Shown one piece after another: positions 26,735 through 36,198 of a stretch of 40,217 bases of DNA. A program made the translations under genes and the position numbers. Each line of letters begins with the position of its first letter. The stretch's first letter is position 1. The stretch comes from an uncultured Clostridia bacterium (GTDB taxonomy: Bacteria; Bacillota; Clostridia; TANB77; CAG-508), in contig CALXWW010000012.1 in assembly GCA_944392545.1 (NCBI GenBank), positions 1 to 40,217 on the forward strand. Direction: 5' to 3'. The notes below the pieces were generated by a model, which saw only the letters and a program-made list of their open reading frames with translations, was not told the DNA's origin and ran no database searches.

Positions 26735-27910
26735 ATGAATAAAAAAAATATAGGAATTTATATACATATACCGTTTTGTAAGAAAAAATGTGAGTATTGT
26801 GATTTTAAATCTTATGTAGGTAAAGAAAATTTAATTGATCGATATATAAAATGGGTTAACCATGAGCTAAAAGAAGTAGGAGAAGGAAATAAAATAGATT
26901 ATGAAAACAATATAGATGATTTAATAATAGTAAAAACTATATATATAGGAGGAGGAACACCATCAATCTTACCACCTAAATATATTTCCGATATTTTAAG
27001 AACTGTAAAAGAAAATTATACTATTGATAATGAAAATTTAGAAGTGACCATAGAAGTAAATCCTGGAACAGTAGATGAAGAAAAACTAATGGAATATAAA
27101 AAATGCGGAGTAAATAGATTAAGCATTGGACTTCAAGCAACTCAAAATAGAGTACTAAATGTGCTAGGTAGGATACATACATATAATGATTTTTTAGTTA
27201 CATATAATAGTGCAAGGAAAATAGGATTTGACAATATAAATGTGGATTTAATGTTAGGAATTCCTGGTCAAAGTTTAGAAGATGTACAAGAAAGTGTTGA
27301 AAAAATTATTAAATTATCCCCTGAACATATTTCAACATACTCATTAATTATAGAGAAAGGGACACCATTTTATAAAAAACTAGAAAAAAATGAAATAAAT
27401 CTTCCAGGTGAAGAAATAGAAAGGAAGATGTATTGGCTTGTAAAAAGAAAATTAGAAGATGCAGGATATGTTCACTATGAGATTTCTAATTTTGCTAAAA
27501 GAGGATATGAATCTAAACATAATTTAGCTTGTTGGAACCAAGAGGAATATGTGGGGGTGGGGGCTGCTGCCCACTCATATACTAATAATGTACGATATTC
27601 TAATATATGTGAAATAGAAGAATATATAAATAATTATGAAAATGATATGGAAACTAATAATTTCGAATTTCATGAAAAGCAAACTAAAGATAGCAAAATG
27701 AAGGAATTTATGATGTTGGGATTAAGAAAAATAAATGGTATAAAAATACAAGACTTTAAAAATAAGTTTGGAGAAAATCCAATATATTTGTACAGAAAAG
27801 AACTAGATAAGCTAGTAAATGAAAATTTATTGGAAATAGATGGTGATGTTATTAAATTAACTGAAAAAGGTCTTGATTTGGCAAATTTAGTGTGGGAAGA
27901 ATTTGTGTAG
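26735..27910 (+). CDS. hemW: Radical SAM heme chaperone HemW-like protein
   Basis: A 391-residue radical SAM protein of the HemN/HemW family. The [4Fe-4S] SAM motif is CKKKCEYC within IYIHIPFCKKKCEYCDF. Next come TIYIGGGTPSILP, VNRLSIGLQATQNRVL, NVDLMLGIPGQSLED and a HemN C-terminal domain with a winged-helix end. HemW proteins bind heme rather than oxidise coproporphyrinogen; a heme role in this anaerobe is unproven. I chose ATG 26735, seven bases after AGGTGA, over TTG 26711, which lacks a binding site. It ends at a shared convergent terminator. Confidence 0.9.
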   Translation: MNKKNIGIYIHIPFCKKKCEYCDFKSYVGKENLIDRYIKWVNHELKEVGEGNKIDYENNIDDLIIVKTIYIGGGTPSILPPKYISDILRTVKENYTIDNENLEVTIEVNPGTVDEEKLMEYKKCGVNRLSIGLQATQNRVLNVLGRIHTYNDFLVTYNSARKIGFDNINVDLMLGIPGQSLEDVQESVEKIIKLSPEHISTYSLIIEKGTPFYKKLEKNEINLPGEEIERKMYWLVKRKLEDAGYVHYEISNFAKRGYESKHNLACWNQEEYVGVGAAAHSYTNNVRYSNICEIEEYINNYENDMETNNFEFHEKQTKDSKMKEFMMLGLRKINGIKIQDFKNKFGENPIYLYRKELDKLVNENLLEIDGDVIKLTEKGLDLANLVWEEFV

Positions 27911-27917
27911 AATCAAT

Positions 27918-27960
27918 AAAAGTGCATATTTCTATAAAAAATAGATTTATGCACTTTTTA
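27918..27960 (+). terminator. Bidirectional terminator between hemW and mtgA
   Basis: AAAAGTGCATA (27918-27928) pairs with TATGCACTTTT (27948-27958), followed by T residues. Both flanking genes converge on it. Confidence 0.8.
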
Positions 27961-28007
27961 TTTATGCAATAGAATATTTTCTGATATAATAATATAAATT
28001 ATATAGT

Positions 28008-28733
28008 TTAATTTTCAAAATTTTTATAATACTCATCTAAACTATTTATTAGATCATTTGCATCTGAGTCAGATATATAGTTGTTTTCAATCATTGTGGA
28101 TATTACTTTTTCTTGACGACTTCTTGTTAAGTCTGAATTAACAGTGGGAGAATATATACTAGGGGCGTTTGGAATGCCAGCCATCATTGTACAATCTATT
28201 AAATTCATCTCTGAAGTAGATTTGTTTAGATATCCTTGGCAAGCTTCTTCAATTCCATAATATCCATCTCCAAAATATATAGTATTTACATATAATTCTA
28301 GAATTTCATTTTTGGTGTATTTATCTTCTAAATCAAATGCTGTTAATATTTCAGCAGATTTTCTAGAAACAGGATTTGTTTCAGTAATATAAAAGATATT
28401 TTTGGCAACCTGCTGAGTTATAGTACTTCCACCTTCACGAAGAGAAAATGTGGAAACATTAACATATATGGCTCTACCTATTGCAATTAAATCTATAGCG
28501 CCGTGATCTCTAAATCTATGGTCTTCTACTGAGATTACAGCATTTATATAATTTTGAGGTAAGTCTTCATATTTTATATAATCAGGATCTGACTGAATTT
28601 CTTCTATTACTTCTTCTAGAGTTCTTCCGTCCAAAGCATCTTCATACATATTATTACCTGATACGTATAAAGCAATTCCAGTTATTAATATAATTATTAA
28701 AATAACCAAAAATACATTTCGTAATATTTTCAA
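28008..28733 (-). CDS. mtgA: Monofunctional peptidoglycan glycosyltransferase (GT51)
   Basis: A 241-residue GT51 enzyme that polymerises lipid II into glycan strands outside the membrane. One N-terminal membrane segment (about residues 5-25, VFLVILIIILITGIALYV) is followed by the catalytic motif SVEDHRFRDHGAID, where E is the catalytic base, then GGSTITQQVAKN, RKSAEILTAFDLE and ILELYVNTIYFGDGYYGI. No transpeptidase domain follows, so it is monofunctional. The start is preceded by a GGGAGAGG-type site on the minus strand. The gene lies just downstream of murC, with the murC terminator between them. Confidence 0.92.
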   Translation of the reverse strand: MKILRNVFLVILIIILITGIALYVSGNNMYEDALDGRTLEEVIEEIQSDPDYIKYEDLPQNYINAVISVEDHRFRDHGAIDLIAIGRAIYVNVSTFSLREGGSTITQQVAKNIFYITETNPVSRKSAEILTAFDLEDKYTKNEILELYVNTIYFGDGYYGIEEACQGYLNKSTSEMNLIDCTMMAGIPNAPSIYSPTVNSDLTRSRQEKVISTMIENNYISDSDANDLINSLDEYYKNFEN

Positions 28734-28802
28734 ATATTATCACCTCTCCCTAGAGAATTATATCATATATATAAATTAAAAACATTAATATTTTCTTAAA
28801 AA

Positions 28803-28848
28803 TAAAAAAGCCTTACTTATATCAAATAAGAATAAGTAAGCTTTTTAT
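28803..28848 (-). terminator. Terminator of murC (minus strand)
   Basis: AAAAAGCTTACTTAT pairs with ATAAGTAAGGCTTTTT on the minus strand immediately after the murC stop, with one bulge and a T-run at the mtgA side. Confidence 0.75.
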
Positions 28849-28849
28849 A

Positions 28850-30229
28850 TTAATCTACAAGCATAGGCCCTATGTTTGTAACTGTTCCAGCACCTAGAGT
28901 AAGAACAATATCTTCTGGATCAGCATTTTGCTTTATATAATTTACAATTTCATTAAAATCTGGCATATATATTGCATTGTACCCTAAGTCAACAATTTTA
29001 TTTACCAAATCTTTAGAAGAAATATTATATGTATTAGTTTCTCTAGCTGCATATATATCTGTAACTATTATATTATCAAAGTTTATCAATGCATAAGCAA
29101 AATCTGTCAACAGATTTTTAGTTCTACTATATGTATGAGGCTGAAATATTACCCACGATTTATTGTAATTCTTTTGCTTTAAGGCATTAGCAGTAGCTAA
29201 AATTTCAGTTGGATGATGACCATAATCATCATATACATTTATATTGTTAAAACTGCCCTTAAATTCAAACCTTCTATGAGCACCTGTATATTTTAACAAG
29301 GCATTTTTTATATCTTCTTTTTCTATTCCATAATTATGACATACAGCAATGCAAGCCAAAGCATTCATAATATTGTGAGTGCCTGGAACAGATAATGATA
29401 TTGTTTTGTAAAAAGTGTTATTATAATATACGTCAAATGTAGGAAATCCGTTTTTATTAAAATTAATATTTCTTGCAACAAAATTAGCGTTTTCATTTTT
29501 AATACCATAAGTTAGTACCTTAGCATTTGTAAACTTTGCAAGTTTCATGCAATTATCATCATCCCAGTTTATAACTAAAAGGCCATCTTCTGGTAAAAGT
29601 TTTACGTAATTGCTAAATGATTTTATAATGTTTTCTAAATTTCCAAAATAATCTAAATGGTCGTTATCAATATTTAAAACAACTTCAGTTTTGGGAAATA
29701 ATTTTAAATAGCTTTCAACATATTCGCAAGCTTCTATTATAAAATAATCACTATTACCAACTCTATAGTTTGCATCTAATTGTTTCAAATAGGCACCTAC
29801 TTGTATAGAAGGGTCCTTTCCAGCCTCTAGAAAACATAGTGAAACCATAGAAGTTGTTGTCGTTTTTCCATGAGTACCTGATATGCATATTGTATCTTTA
29901 AATGATTTAGTAAGAATTCCTAAAAAAGATCCCCTTTCAATAATTGGAATATTTAATTCTTTAGCTCTTACCAATTCAATATCATCCTTTTTAATTGCAG
30001 CACTAAAAACAACTAAATTAGCTTTTTGTAGATTTTCTAAATCGTGCCCAATTTTAACAGGAATATGGTTTTTAATTAATTTGTTAGTAATTTCTGACTC
30101 TGAAGCATCAGATCCAGTAACAATAAAACCGCAAGCATGCAAAATCTCTGCAATGCCACTCATACTTACACCACCAATTCCTATAAGGTGAATATGTTTA
30201 TACTGTTTTAAATCTTCTATTTCTATCAT
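28850..30229 (-). CDS. murC: UDP-N-acetylmuramate--L-alanine ligase
   Basis: A 459-residue MurC that adds L-alanine to UDP-MurNAc in peptidoglycan synthesis. N-terminal Rossmann motif: IHLIGIGGVSMSGIAEIL. The ATP loop is CISGTHGKTTTTSMV. Also seen: ACEYVESYL, VLNIDNDHLDYFGN, VPGTHNIMNALACIAV, RRFEFKG and DDYGHHPTEI, all typical. The ATG at 30229 follows GGGAG at nine bases; the GTG at 30238 abuts that site and is rejected. It is divergent from spoVG across a 264-base promoter region. Confidence 0.96.
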   Translation of the reverse strand: MIEIEDLKQYKHIHLIGIGGVSMSGIAEILHACGFIVTGSDASESEITNKLIKNHIPVKIGHDLENLQKANLVVFSAAIKKDDIELVRAKELNIPIIERGSFLGILTKSFKDTICISGTHGKTTTTSMVSLCFLEAGKDPSIQVGAYLKQLDANYRVGNSDYFIIEACEYVESYLKLFPKTEVVLNIDNDHLDYFGNLENIIKSFSNYVKLLPEDGLLVINWDDDNCMKLAKFTNAKVLTYGIKNENANFVARNINFNKNGFPTFDVYYNNTFYKTISLSVPGTHNIMNALACIAVCHNYGIEKEDIKNALLKYTGAHRRFEFKGSFNNINVYDDYGHHPTEILATANALKQKNYNKSWVIFQPHTYSRTKNLLTDFAYALINFDNIIVTDIYAARETNTYNISSKDLVNKIVDLGYNAIYMPDFNEIVNYIKQNADPEDIVLTLGAGTVTNIGPMLVD

Positions 30230-30393
30230 AATGAACACTCCCTATACTTATATAGCCTAAATCACACATATTATATACTTTTTCTTAGATATTTTCAATA
30301 TAGTATATGATAAAAGTGCTAATTTGTGAGAAAAATAGAAAATGAAATTAACCTAGGAAAGAAAATAATTTGTAGAAAATATAAAAAAATAGA

Positions 30394-30418
30394 AGGAAAA
30401 AAGGTTTTTTTGGAGAAT
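30394..30418 (+). promoter_or_regulatory. Sigma-H-like promoter of spoVG
   Basis: AGGAAAA (30394-30400), an 11-base spacer and GGAGAAT (30412-30418) fit the sigma-H consensus of AGGAWWW and RNNGAAT well. spoVG is a classic sigma-H gene in Bacillus subtilis. The remainder of 30230-30493 is AT-rich and has no gene. Confidence 0.6.
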
Positions 30419-30493
30419 AATATAACTGTACATAGAAAAAGTCACAAAAGACAATGTACAAATTTTTTAAAACTTTAGAAAGAGGTGCTCAAA

Positions 30494-30769
30494 ATGCAAA
30501 TAACAGATGTACGTTTAAGAAAAGTAAATTCAGAGAACAGAATGAAAGCTGTTGCTTCTGTAACATTCGATAATGAATTTGTTGTACATGACATAAAAGT
30601 TATCGAAAGCCAAGATGGATTATTTATAGCTATGCCTAGCAGAAAAACTCCAAACGGAGAATTCAAAGATATAGCTCATCCAATAAATCCAGAGACAAGA
30701 GAGAAAATTCAAAAAGCTATATTAGAAGCTTATGAGTCTCCTGAAGCTGAAGCAAGTTCAGCAGAATAA
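30494..30769 (+). CDS. spoVG: SpoVG family RNA/DNA-binding regulator
   Basis: A 91-residue SpoVG, a small nucleic-acid-binding regulator linked to septation and sporulation in Bacillus and to virulence genes in Staphylococcus. The family sequence is clear: [57 protein letters not shown] and [22 protein letters not shown] 30494 follows AAAGAGGTG; GTG 30485 is part of that binding site. It is monocistronic, with its own sigma-H-like promoter and a strong terminator. Confidence 0.96.
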   Translation: MQITDVRLRKVNSENRMKAVASVTFDNEFVVHDIKVIESQDGLFIAMPSRKTPNGEFKDIAHPINPETREKIQKAILEAYESPEAEASSAE

Positions 30770-30784
30770 TAAATTATAAAAATA

Positions 30785-30816
30785 AAATCCCATACTTCAC
30801 AGTATGGGGTTTTTTG
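30785..30816 (+). terminator. Terminator of spoVG
   Basis: CCCATACT (30789-30796), a TCAC loop, AGTATGGGG (30801-30809) and six T residues form a textbook intrinsic terminator. Confidence 0.9.
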
Positions 30817-30824
30817 TGCTCAAA

Positions 30825-31268
30825 TTAAATGAGCACTTTGAACAAATTATCAATTGCCATGGATAATGCCAAATCTTTTGTGTTTAAACTAATTGTAAGA
30901 ACACTTTTCGAGTTTGGAAATTCATCTGGCATTTCGGTAAAGCTAATCAGAAAAGAGCTTTTGCTCTTACTGCCTACCCGAGAGGATGCCATAGATGCAA
31001 GCATATTGAATTTGGTAGCAAAGGTGCTAACAGACTTCAAATTTAGCTTTCCATTGGCAGGCTTCAATACATTTTCAGGAATAGAAGCTTTCTTGAGAAA
31101 TACTTTTTCCTCGGCATTTACCGTAGAAGGAAAAAAAGTTAGTCGATCATGGCCATATTGTACCAAGTATTTCGACAGGTATGAAGAGGTAGCCATCTCA
31201 GAAACAAATTTTTTGAAACGGGTCGATACTTCTTCATATAAAGGTAAATAAATTGTGTAGTTTTCCAT
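30825..31268 (-). CDS. Hypothetical protein of unusual composition, with an in-frame CGG
   Basis: A 147-residue predicted protein with no recognised domain, signal peptide or membrane segment. It begins MENYTIYLPLYEEVSTRFKK and ends DNLFKVLI. An AAAAGAGG site lies just before the ATG and an AT-rich region with TATACT and TATAAT boxes lies upstream, so expression on this strand is credible. Codon use differs from neighbours, with many codons ending in C or G (ACC, TCG, TTC, CTC, AAG, GCC), suggesting recent transfer. It carries an in-frame CGG at codon 97 (30980-30978). If CGG caused +1 shifting here, translation would end within two codons (GGG TAG), giving a 97-residue product. The overlapping plus-strand frame 30829-31251 has no ribosome binding site. 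Confidence 0.55.
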   Translation of the reverse strand: MENYTIYLPLYEEVSTRFKKFVSEMATSSYLSKYLVQYGHDRLTFFPSTVNAEEKVFLKKASIPENVLKPANGKLNLKSVSTFATKFNMLASMASSRVGSKSKSSFLISFTEMPDEFPNSKSVLTISLNTKDLALSMAIDNLFKVLI

Positions 31269-31358
31269 TGTATACCTCTTTTCTCTAATTTGTTCCTACT
31301 AAAATATAGTATAATATATTATAACATTAATTGGAAAAAAATGCAAATACTTCAAAAA

Positions 31359-31410
31359 GAGAGAACACACAGTTAATTCCATTTTTGAAACCAATTGTAT
31401 GTTCCCTTAA
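31359..31410 (-). terminator. Probable terminator after asnS (minus strand)
   Basis: On the minus strand GAACATACAATTGG can pair imperfectly with the region ending GTGTGTTC, followed by TCTCTTTTT. The stem is interrupted, so support is moderate. The 153-base gap otherwise contains the promoter region of the orphan gene. Confidence 0.45.
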
Positions 31411-31421
31411 TATAAAATTTG

Positions 31422-32813
31422 TTAAAATTCACAATTTTTTGGAGTTCTTGGGAAAGGTAATACGTCTCTGATATTTTGAATACCAGTTAAATACATCAAC
31501 ATCCTTTCAAAACCTAAACCAAATCCAGCATGTGGACAACTTCCATAGCGTCTTAAATCTAGATACCACCAGTAATCTTCTTTTGATAGATTTAATTCAT
31601 TCATTCTTTTAAGTAATTTTTCAAAATCATCTTCTCTTTGACTACCGCCAATTATTTCTCCTATTCCAGCAACTAATAGATCTGCTGCTGCTACTGTTTT
31701 TCCATCTGGGTTTTGCTTCATATAGAATGCTTTTATTTCAGTAGGGTAGTCTGTAACGAATACAGGGCGTTTAAATATAACTTCACTTAAGTATCTTTCA
31801 TGTTCTGTTTGAATATCAGTTCCCCAATGTACTGGAAATTCAAACTTATCATTTACTTTTTCAAGTTCTTTTATAGCATCTGTATATGTGATTCTTCCAA
31901 AGTCAGAATTAACAACATTATCTAACCTTTCAAACAAACCAGTATCTATAAATTTATTAAAGAATTCCATTTCTTCTGGCGCATTTTCTCTAACATAAGT
32001 AATAATGTATTTAATCATTTCTTCAGCTAAATCCATATAGTCATTTAAATCTGCAAAACATATTTCAGGTTCTATCATCCAGAACTCAGCTGCATGTTTT
32101 ACTGTATTTGAATTTTCTGCTCTAAATGTAGGACCGAATGTATATACATTCCTAAACGCATGTGCAAAAGTTTCTACGTCTAGTTGACCACTTACTGTTA
32201 AGTGTGAAGATTTACCAAAAAAATCCTGAGAAAAGTCTATTTCTCCATCTTCGGTTTTGAGTAAATTATTTAAGTCCATTGAAGTAACTCTAAACATTTC
32301 TCCAGCACCTTCACAGTCGCTTCCTGTAATTATTGGAGTATGTACATATACAAATCCTTTTTCTTGGAAAAATTTATGAATTGCATAAGATAATACTGAT
32401 CTTACTCTAAATACTGCATTAAAAGTATTGGTCCTAGGTCTTAAATGAGCAATAGTTCTTAAGTACTCAAAAGAGTGTTTTTTCTTTTGAAGAGGATAGT
32501 CTAATTCAGCAAGATTTACAACATCAATTTTGCTAGCTTTTACTTCAAATGGCTGTTTCGCATTTTCAGTTTTTATAACTACACCTTCTACAATTATTGA
32601 AGAACTAATAGATAATTTTCTTATTTCTTCGAAATTATTTAATTTTTCATCAAATACGATTTGAACATTATTAAAAAAACTGCCATCATTTAATTCGATA
32701 AATCCAAAACTTTTGGAATCTCTTAAAGTACGTACCCAGCCAGAGAGTTTTACTTCTTTATCACAATAATTATCAATATTTCTATATAAATCTTTAACTA
32801 AAGTTGTATTCAT
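31422..32813 (-). CDS. asnS: Asparaginyl-tRNA synthetase
   Basis: A class IIb aminoacyl-tRNA synthetase of about 463 residues that charges tRNA-Asn. The N-terminal OB anticodon-binding domain ([20 protein letters not shown]) is followed by the catalytic core with motif 1 around [16 protein letters not shown], motif 2 [21 protein letters not shown], and motif 3 [15 protein letters not shown]. The C-terminus [15 protein letters not shown] is typical. ATG 32813 lies ten bases after AAGGGA; ATG 32819, four bases away, is a possible alternative adding two residues. The transcript is divergent from the S10 operon leader. Confidence 0.95.
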   Translation of the reverse strand: MNTTLVKDLYRNIDNYCDKEVKLSGWVRTLRDSKSFGFIELNDGSFFNNVQIVFDEKLNNFEEIRKLSISSSIIVEGVVIKTENAKQPFEVKASKIDVVNLAELDYPLQKKKHSFEYLRTIAHLRPRTNTFNAVFRVRSVLSYAIHKFFQEKGFVYVHTPIITGSDCEGAGEMFRVTSMDLNNLLKTEDGEIDFSQDFFGKSSHLTVSGQLDVETFAHAFRNVYTFGPTFRAENSNTVKHAAEFWMIEPEICFADLNDYMDLAEEMIKYIITYVRENAPEEMEFFNKFIDTGLFERLDNVVNSDFGRITYTDAIKELEKVNDKFEFPVHWGTDIQTEHERYLSEVIFKRPVFVTDYPTEIKAFYMKQNPDGKTVAAADLLVAGIGEIIGGSQREDDFEKLLKRMNELNLSKEDYWWYLDLRRYGSCPHAGFGLGFERMLMYLTGIQNIRDVLPFPRTPKNCEF

Positions 32814-32969
32814 GAGCATTACATCCCTTCTTTATAAAATAATATAATAAATTAATAAATATTATTATATATTGAAATATAAAAAAAATCAATATAGAAT
32901 TGGGAAAAAAGGATATTTGTGAATTTCAAATGATAATTCACAAAATAAATAAAAAAGTTAGTAAAAGTG

Positions 32970-32998
32970 TTGACTTTTGTACATATTCATTATATAAT
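32970..32998 (+). promoter_or_regulatory. Strong sigma-A promoter of the S10 leader/operon
   Basis: TTGACT (32970-32975) and a perfect TATAAT (32993-32998) are 17 bases apart. It should start a transcript near 33005 that contains the structured leader and, on read-through, the ribosomal operon. Confidence 0.8.
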
Positions 32999-33004
32999 TA
33001 TAAA

Positions 33005-33165
33005 GCATGAATTTGGCGATGAAGTAAGATGTGGCTACACAGTACTTGAAAACACAAGTGTTGATGGAGGGAACTCTTATGGAGTATGTCGTGGCAAAGA
33101 CCAAGGCGGTAAGTTTAAAATTAAGCACTTATCCCAAGATACTCATGCATAACTTGGGTTTTTAT
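33005..33165 (+). ncRNA. Structured RNA or attenuator leader upstream of the S10 operon
   Basis: The 420 bases before rpsJ hold no convincing gene but a promoter, about 125 bases of GC-richer sequence with hairpins (ACTTG with CAAGT; GTG with CAC in GTGGCTACAC; and conserved-looking GATGGAGGGAACTC and GGCAAAGACCAAGGCGG) and an intrinsic terminator. The transcript begins GCATGA and carries TCATGC in the terminator loop, so its ends could pair. Either it is a stand-alone small RNA or a ribosomal-protein-responsive attenuator for the operon 75 bases downstream. I cannot place it in a known RNA family by eye. Confidence 0.55.
33131..33165 (+). terminator. Intrinsic terminator upstream of rpsJ
   Basis: CCCAAG (33133-33138) and CTTGGG (33153-33158) enclose a loop containing ACTCATGC, followed by TTTTTA. 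It ends the leader RNA about 75 bases before rpsJ. Confidence 0.7.
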
Positions 33166-33239
33166 ATTGGTGATATTCAAAACACTAGGGTGCGTTTATA
33201 ACTGCCGACCACAAAATTATTTTAAGGAGGGAATTTTAA

Positions 33240-33572
33240 ATGGCAGCAAAAAAAGAAAATGCAGTAACAAGCGAAAAAATTAGAATAAGATTAAAGGCTT
33301 ATGATCATGTTGTTTTAGAACAGTCTGCTCAAAGAATAGTAGATACTGCTAAAAAAACAGGAGCTAAAGTATCTGGTCCTATTCCATTACCAACAGAAAA
33401 AGAAATCATAACAATATTACGTTCTCCACACAAACATAAAGATTCAAGAGAACAATTTGAAATGAGAACACACAAAAGAGTTATTGATATTCTTTATCCA
33501 ACACAAAAAACTGTTGAAAATCTAAAGAAAATAGATTTACCAGCAGGTGTAGATATAGAAATCAAATTATAA
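33240..33572 (+). CDS. rpsJ: 30S ribosomal protein S10
   Basis: A 110-residue S10, also NusE in antitermination. Landmarks: [59 protein letters not shown]. It has an N-terminal extension of about 10 residues. AAGGAGGGAA precedes the ATG. It is the first gene of the S10 operon, downstream of a terminator-bearing leader. Confidence 0.98.
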   Translation: MAAKKENAVTSEKIRIRLKAYDHVVLEQSAQRIVDTAKKTGAKVSGPIPLPTEKEIITILRSPHKHKDSREQFEMRTHKRVIDILYPTQKTVENLKKIDLPAGVDIEIKL

Positions 33573-33660
33573 TTTAGTTTAAGTATTAATCAAAAAACCA
33601 AGCTGGTATAACATTTTTAAAAATGCAATACAATATATCAGCCAATAGTTAGGAGGAAAA

Positions 33661-34293
33661 ATGAATAAAGGATTAATAGGAAGAAAAATTGGTATGACTC
33701 AAATATTTGATGAGTCAGGAAAAGTAATTCCAGTAACAGTTATAGAAGCTGGACCTTGCGCCGTTACGCAAGTTAAAACAATAGAAACAGATGGATATCA
33801 AGCAATTCAATTAGGATTTGGTGATATTAAGGAAAAGAAATTAACAAAACCTGTAAAAGGACATTTTACAAAAGTAAATGTTACACCTAAAAAACATTTA
33901 AGAGAATTTAGATTAGATTCAATAGAAGGTTTAACAGTAGGTCAAGAATTAAAAGCTGACATATTTGCAGCTGGAGATAAATTAGATATTCAAGGAACTT
34001 CAAAGGGAAAAGGATTCCAAGGTGTTATAAAACGTCATGGACAATCAAGAGGACCAATGGGACATGGATCTATGTATCATAGAAGACCAGGTTCAATGGG
34101 ACCAACTTCAACACCAGGTAGAGTTTTTAAAGGTAAAAAATTACCAGGTCATATGGGATCTCAAACAATATCAATCCAAAATCTAGAAGTTATAAGAGTA
34201 GATTTAGATAAAAATGTAATATTAGTTAAAGGTAGTGTACCAGGTGCAAAGGGTGCAATACTAAAACTAAAATCAAGTGTAAAATCAAAGTAA
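33661..34293 (+). CDS. rplC: 50S ribosomal protein L3
   Basis: A 210-residue L3 that binds near the 3' end of 23S rRNA and starts 50S assembly. Seen: [20 protein letters not shown], the peptidyl-transferase-side loop [14 protein letters not shown], and [19 protein letters not shown]. The ribosome binding site is TTAGGAGGAA. Normal length and operon position. Confidence 0.98.
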   Translation: MNKGLIGRKIGMTQIFDESGKVIPVTVIEAGPCAVTQVKTIETDGYQAIQLGFGDIKEKKLTKPVKGHFTKVNVTPKKHLREFRLDSIEGLTVGQELKADIFAAGDKLDIQGTSKGKGFQGVIKRHGQSRGPMGHGSMYHRRPGSMGPTSTPGRVFKGKKLPGHMGSQTISIQNLEVIRVDLDKNVILVKGSVPGAKGAILKLKSSVKSK

Positions 34294-34311
34294 AGAAGGA
34301 GGAAAAACGAA

Positions 34312-34935
34312 ATGCCTAAAATAGATGTATATGATATACAAGGTAAAAAAGTAAGCTCAGTTGACTTAAAAGACGAAATATTCGGTATTGAACCAAATGA
34401 AGCTGTAGTACATAGTGTTTTAGTTAACTTTTTAGCTAATCAAAGACAAGGTACACAAAACACTAAAACAAGAGCAGAAGTTCGTGGTGGTGGTAGAAAA
34501 CCTTGGAGACAAAAAGGAACAGGTAGAGCAAGACAAGGAAGTATTAGAGCACCACAATGGATTAAAGGTGGTATAGCTTTAGGTCCAAAACCTCGTTCAT
34601 ATAAATATACAGTAAATAAAAAAGAAAAGAGACTAGCAATTAAATCTTGCTTAAGCTCAAAAGTATTAGAAAAAGAATTAGTAGTTGTTGATAGCTTACC
34701 ATTAAAAGAAATTAAAACTAAAGAAATGGTAAAAGCTCTAAATAATTTAAAGGTAGAAGGAAAAACATTAATCCTATTACCAGAAAGAAATGAAACAGTA
34801 CAAAAATCAGCAAGAAATATAGAAGGAGTTAAAACTAGCTTAGTAAATACAATAAATGTATATGACTTATTAAAATACAAAAACTTAGTTATAACATTAG
34901 ATACTGTTAAGAAATTAGAGGAGGTGTACGCATAA
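34312..34935 (+). CDS. rplD: 50S ribosomal protein L4
   Basis: A 207-residue L4 (family L4/L1e) lining the exit tunnel. The tunnel loop is TRAEVRGGGRKPWRQKGTGR and ARQGSIRAPQWIKGG. AAGGAGGAA precedes the ATG. Its last base is the first base of the rplW start (TAATG), indicating tight coupling. L4 represses the S10 operon in E. coli; whether it binds the leader here is unknown. Confidence 0.98.
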   Translation: MPKIDVYDIQGKKVSSVDLKDEIFGIEPNEAVVHSVLVNFLANQRQGTQNTKTRAEVRGGGRKPWRQKGTGRARQGSIRAPQWIKGGIALGPKPRSYKYTVNKKEKRLAIKSCLSSKVLEKELVVVDSLPLKEIKTKEMVKALNNLKVEGKTLILLPERNETVQKSARNIEGVKTSLVNTINVYDLLKYKNLVITLDTVKKLEEVYA

Positions 34936-35282
34936 TGGTAGCAGAAGATATAATATTAGCACCAGTTGTTACAGAAAAATCAAGCAGTGAAATACAAGAT
35001 GGAAAGTACACTTTTAAAGTAAATAAGAAAGCTACAAAAATTGATATAAAAATGGCTGTAGAAAAATTATTTGACGTAAAAGTATTAAATGTAAATACAA
35101 TGACAGTTAAAGGAAAAGAAAAAAGAGTTGGAAGAAATGTAGGAAAAACTTCTGACTGGAAAAAAGCAATAGTTACAATAGACACTGAAGTAGGAGAAAA
35201 ATCATACTTAACAAAAGGTGGAAAAGAAGTTAAAGTAACTAAGAAATATAAAACATCAATAGACGAATTTATGGGTGCTTAA
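34935..35282 (+). CDS. rplW: 50S ribosomal protein L23
   Basis: A 115-residue L23 at the tunnel exit, docking trigger factor and SRP. Seen: DIILAPVVTEKSSSEIQDGK, YTFKVNKKATKIDIKMAVE and GKEKRVGRNVGKTSDWKKAI. It has a C-terminal tail of about 15 residues beyond usual bacterial L23. It overlaps rplD by one base; GAGGAGG near the end of rplD is the ribosome binding site. Confidence 0.97.
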   Translation: MVAEDIILAPVVTEKSSSEIQDGKYTFKVNKKATKIDIKMAVEKLFDVKVLNVNTMTVKGKEKRVGRNVGKTSDWKKAIVTIDTEVGEKSYLTKGGKEVKVTKKYKTSIDEFMGA

Positions 35283-35344
35283 ATAAAAAGCATAAAATTA
35301 TCTAGAAAAAACTAGGAAAATAAATATTAAAGGAGAGAAATATA

Positions 35345-36172
35345 ATGGGAATGAAACATTTTAAAGCATATACTCCATCAAGAAGAAATATGACAGTATT
35401 AGATTACAGTGAGATTACTAAAAAAACTCCTGAAAAATCTTTAATAACAACAAAAAAAGAAAAAGCAGGAAGAAACTCACAAGGTAAAATCACAGTAAGA
35501 CATCAAGGTGGAGGTAATAGACAAAAATATAGAATAATTGATTTTAAGAGAAATAAAGAAAATATGCCAGCTACAGTAATTGGTATAGAATATGATCCAA
35601 ATAGAAGTGCAAATATAGCTTTAATTGAATATGAAGATGGAGAAAAAGCATATATATTAGCACCAGTAGGATTAACAGATGGCGCAACAGTTATATCAGG
35701 AGAAAAAGCTGATATAAAACCAGGAAACTGCATGAGAATAGAAAATATACCAGTAGGTACAATGATTCATAATATAGAATTAAATCCAGGTCAAGGTGGA
35801 AAATTAGTAAGGGCTGCAGGACAAGAAGCTCAATTAATGGCTAAAGAAGGAAAATATGCTCACGTAAGATTACCATCTGGAGAAATGAGACTTGTTATGG
35901 CTGTATGCAAAGCTACAATAGGAACAGTTGGAAATCAAGAACATGAAAATGTAAAAATTGGTAAAGCTGGTAGAAAAAGACATATGGGAATAAGACCAAC
36001 AGTTAGAGGTTCTGTTATGAACCCAGTAGATCACCCACATGGTGGTGGTGAAGGTAGAGCACCAGTTGGACATTCAGGACCAATGACACCTTGGGGCAAA
36101 CCAGCACTTGGATATAAGACAAGAAAGAAAAATAATAGAACAGACAAGTTTATAGTTAAGAGAAGAAAATAA
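35345..36172 (+). CDS. rplB: 50S ribosomal protein L2
   Basis: A 275-residue L2 needed for subunit association and peptidyl transfer. Seen: [36 protein letters not shown] and the conserved histidine loop [28 protein letters not shown] precedes the ATG. Normal length. Confidence 0.98.
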   Translation: MGMKHFKAYTPSRRNMTVLDYSEITKKTPEKSLITTKKEKAGRNSQGKITVRHQGGGNRQKYRIIDFKRNKENMPATVIGIEYDPNRSANIALIEYEDGEKAYILAPVGLTDGATVISGEKADIKPGNCMRIENIPVGTMIHNIELNPGQGGKLVRAAGQEAQLMAKEGKYAHVRLPSGEMRLVMAVCKATIGTVGNQEHENVKIGKAGRKRHMGIRPTVRGSVMNPVDHPHGGGEGRAPVGHSGPMTPWGKPALGYKTRKKNNRTDKFIVKRRK

Positions 36173-36198
36173 TATCTTAAAAAGGAGGAAATGAAGCA

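Noticed and set aside
30829..31251. Plus-strand reading frame opposite the orphan gene
   Set aside because: It has no ribosome binding site and starts inside the region just after the spoVG terminator. The minus-strand frame has a good binding site and longer extent.
32967..33152. 61-residue reading frame before the S10 operon
   Set aside because: Its start overlaps the -35 box of a strong promoter, it has no ribosome binding site, and the sequence behaves as a structured RNA ending in a terminator.
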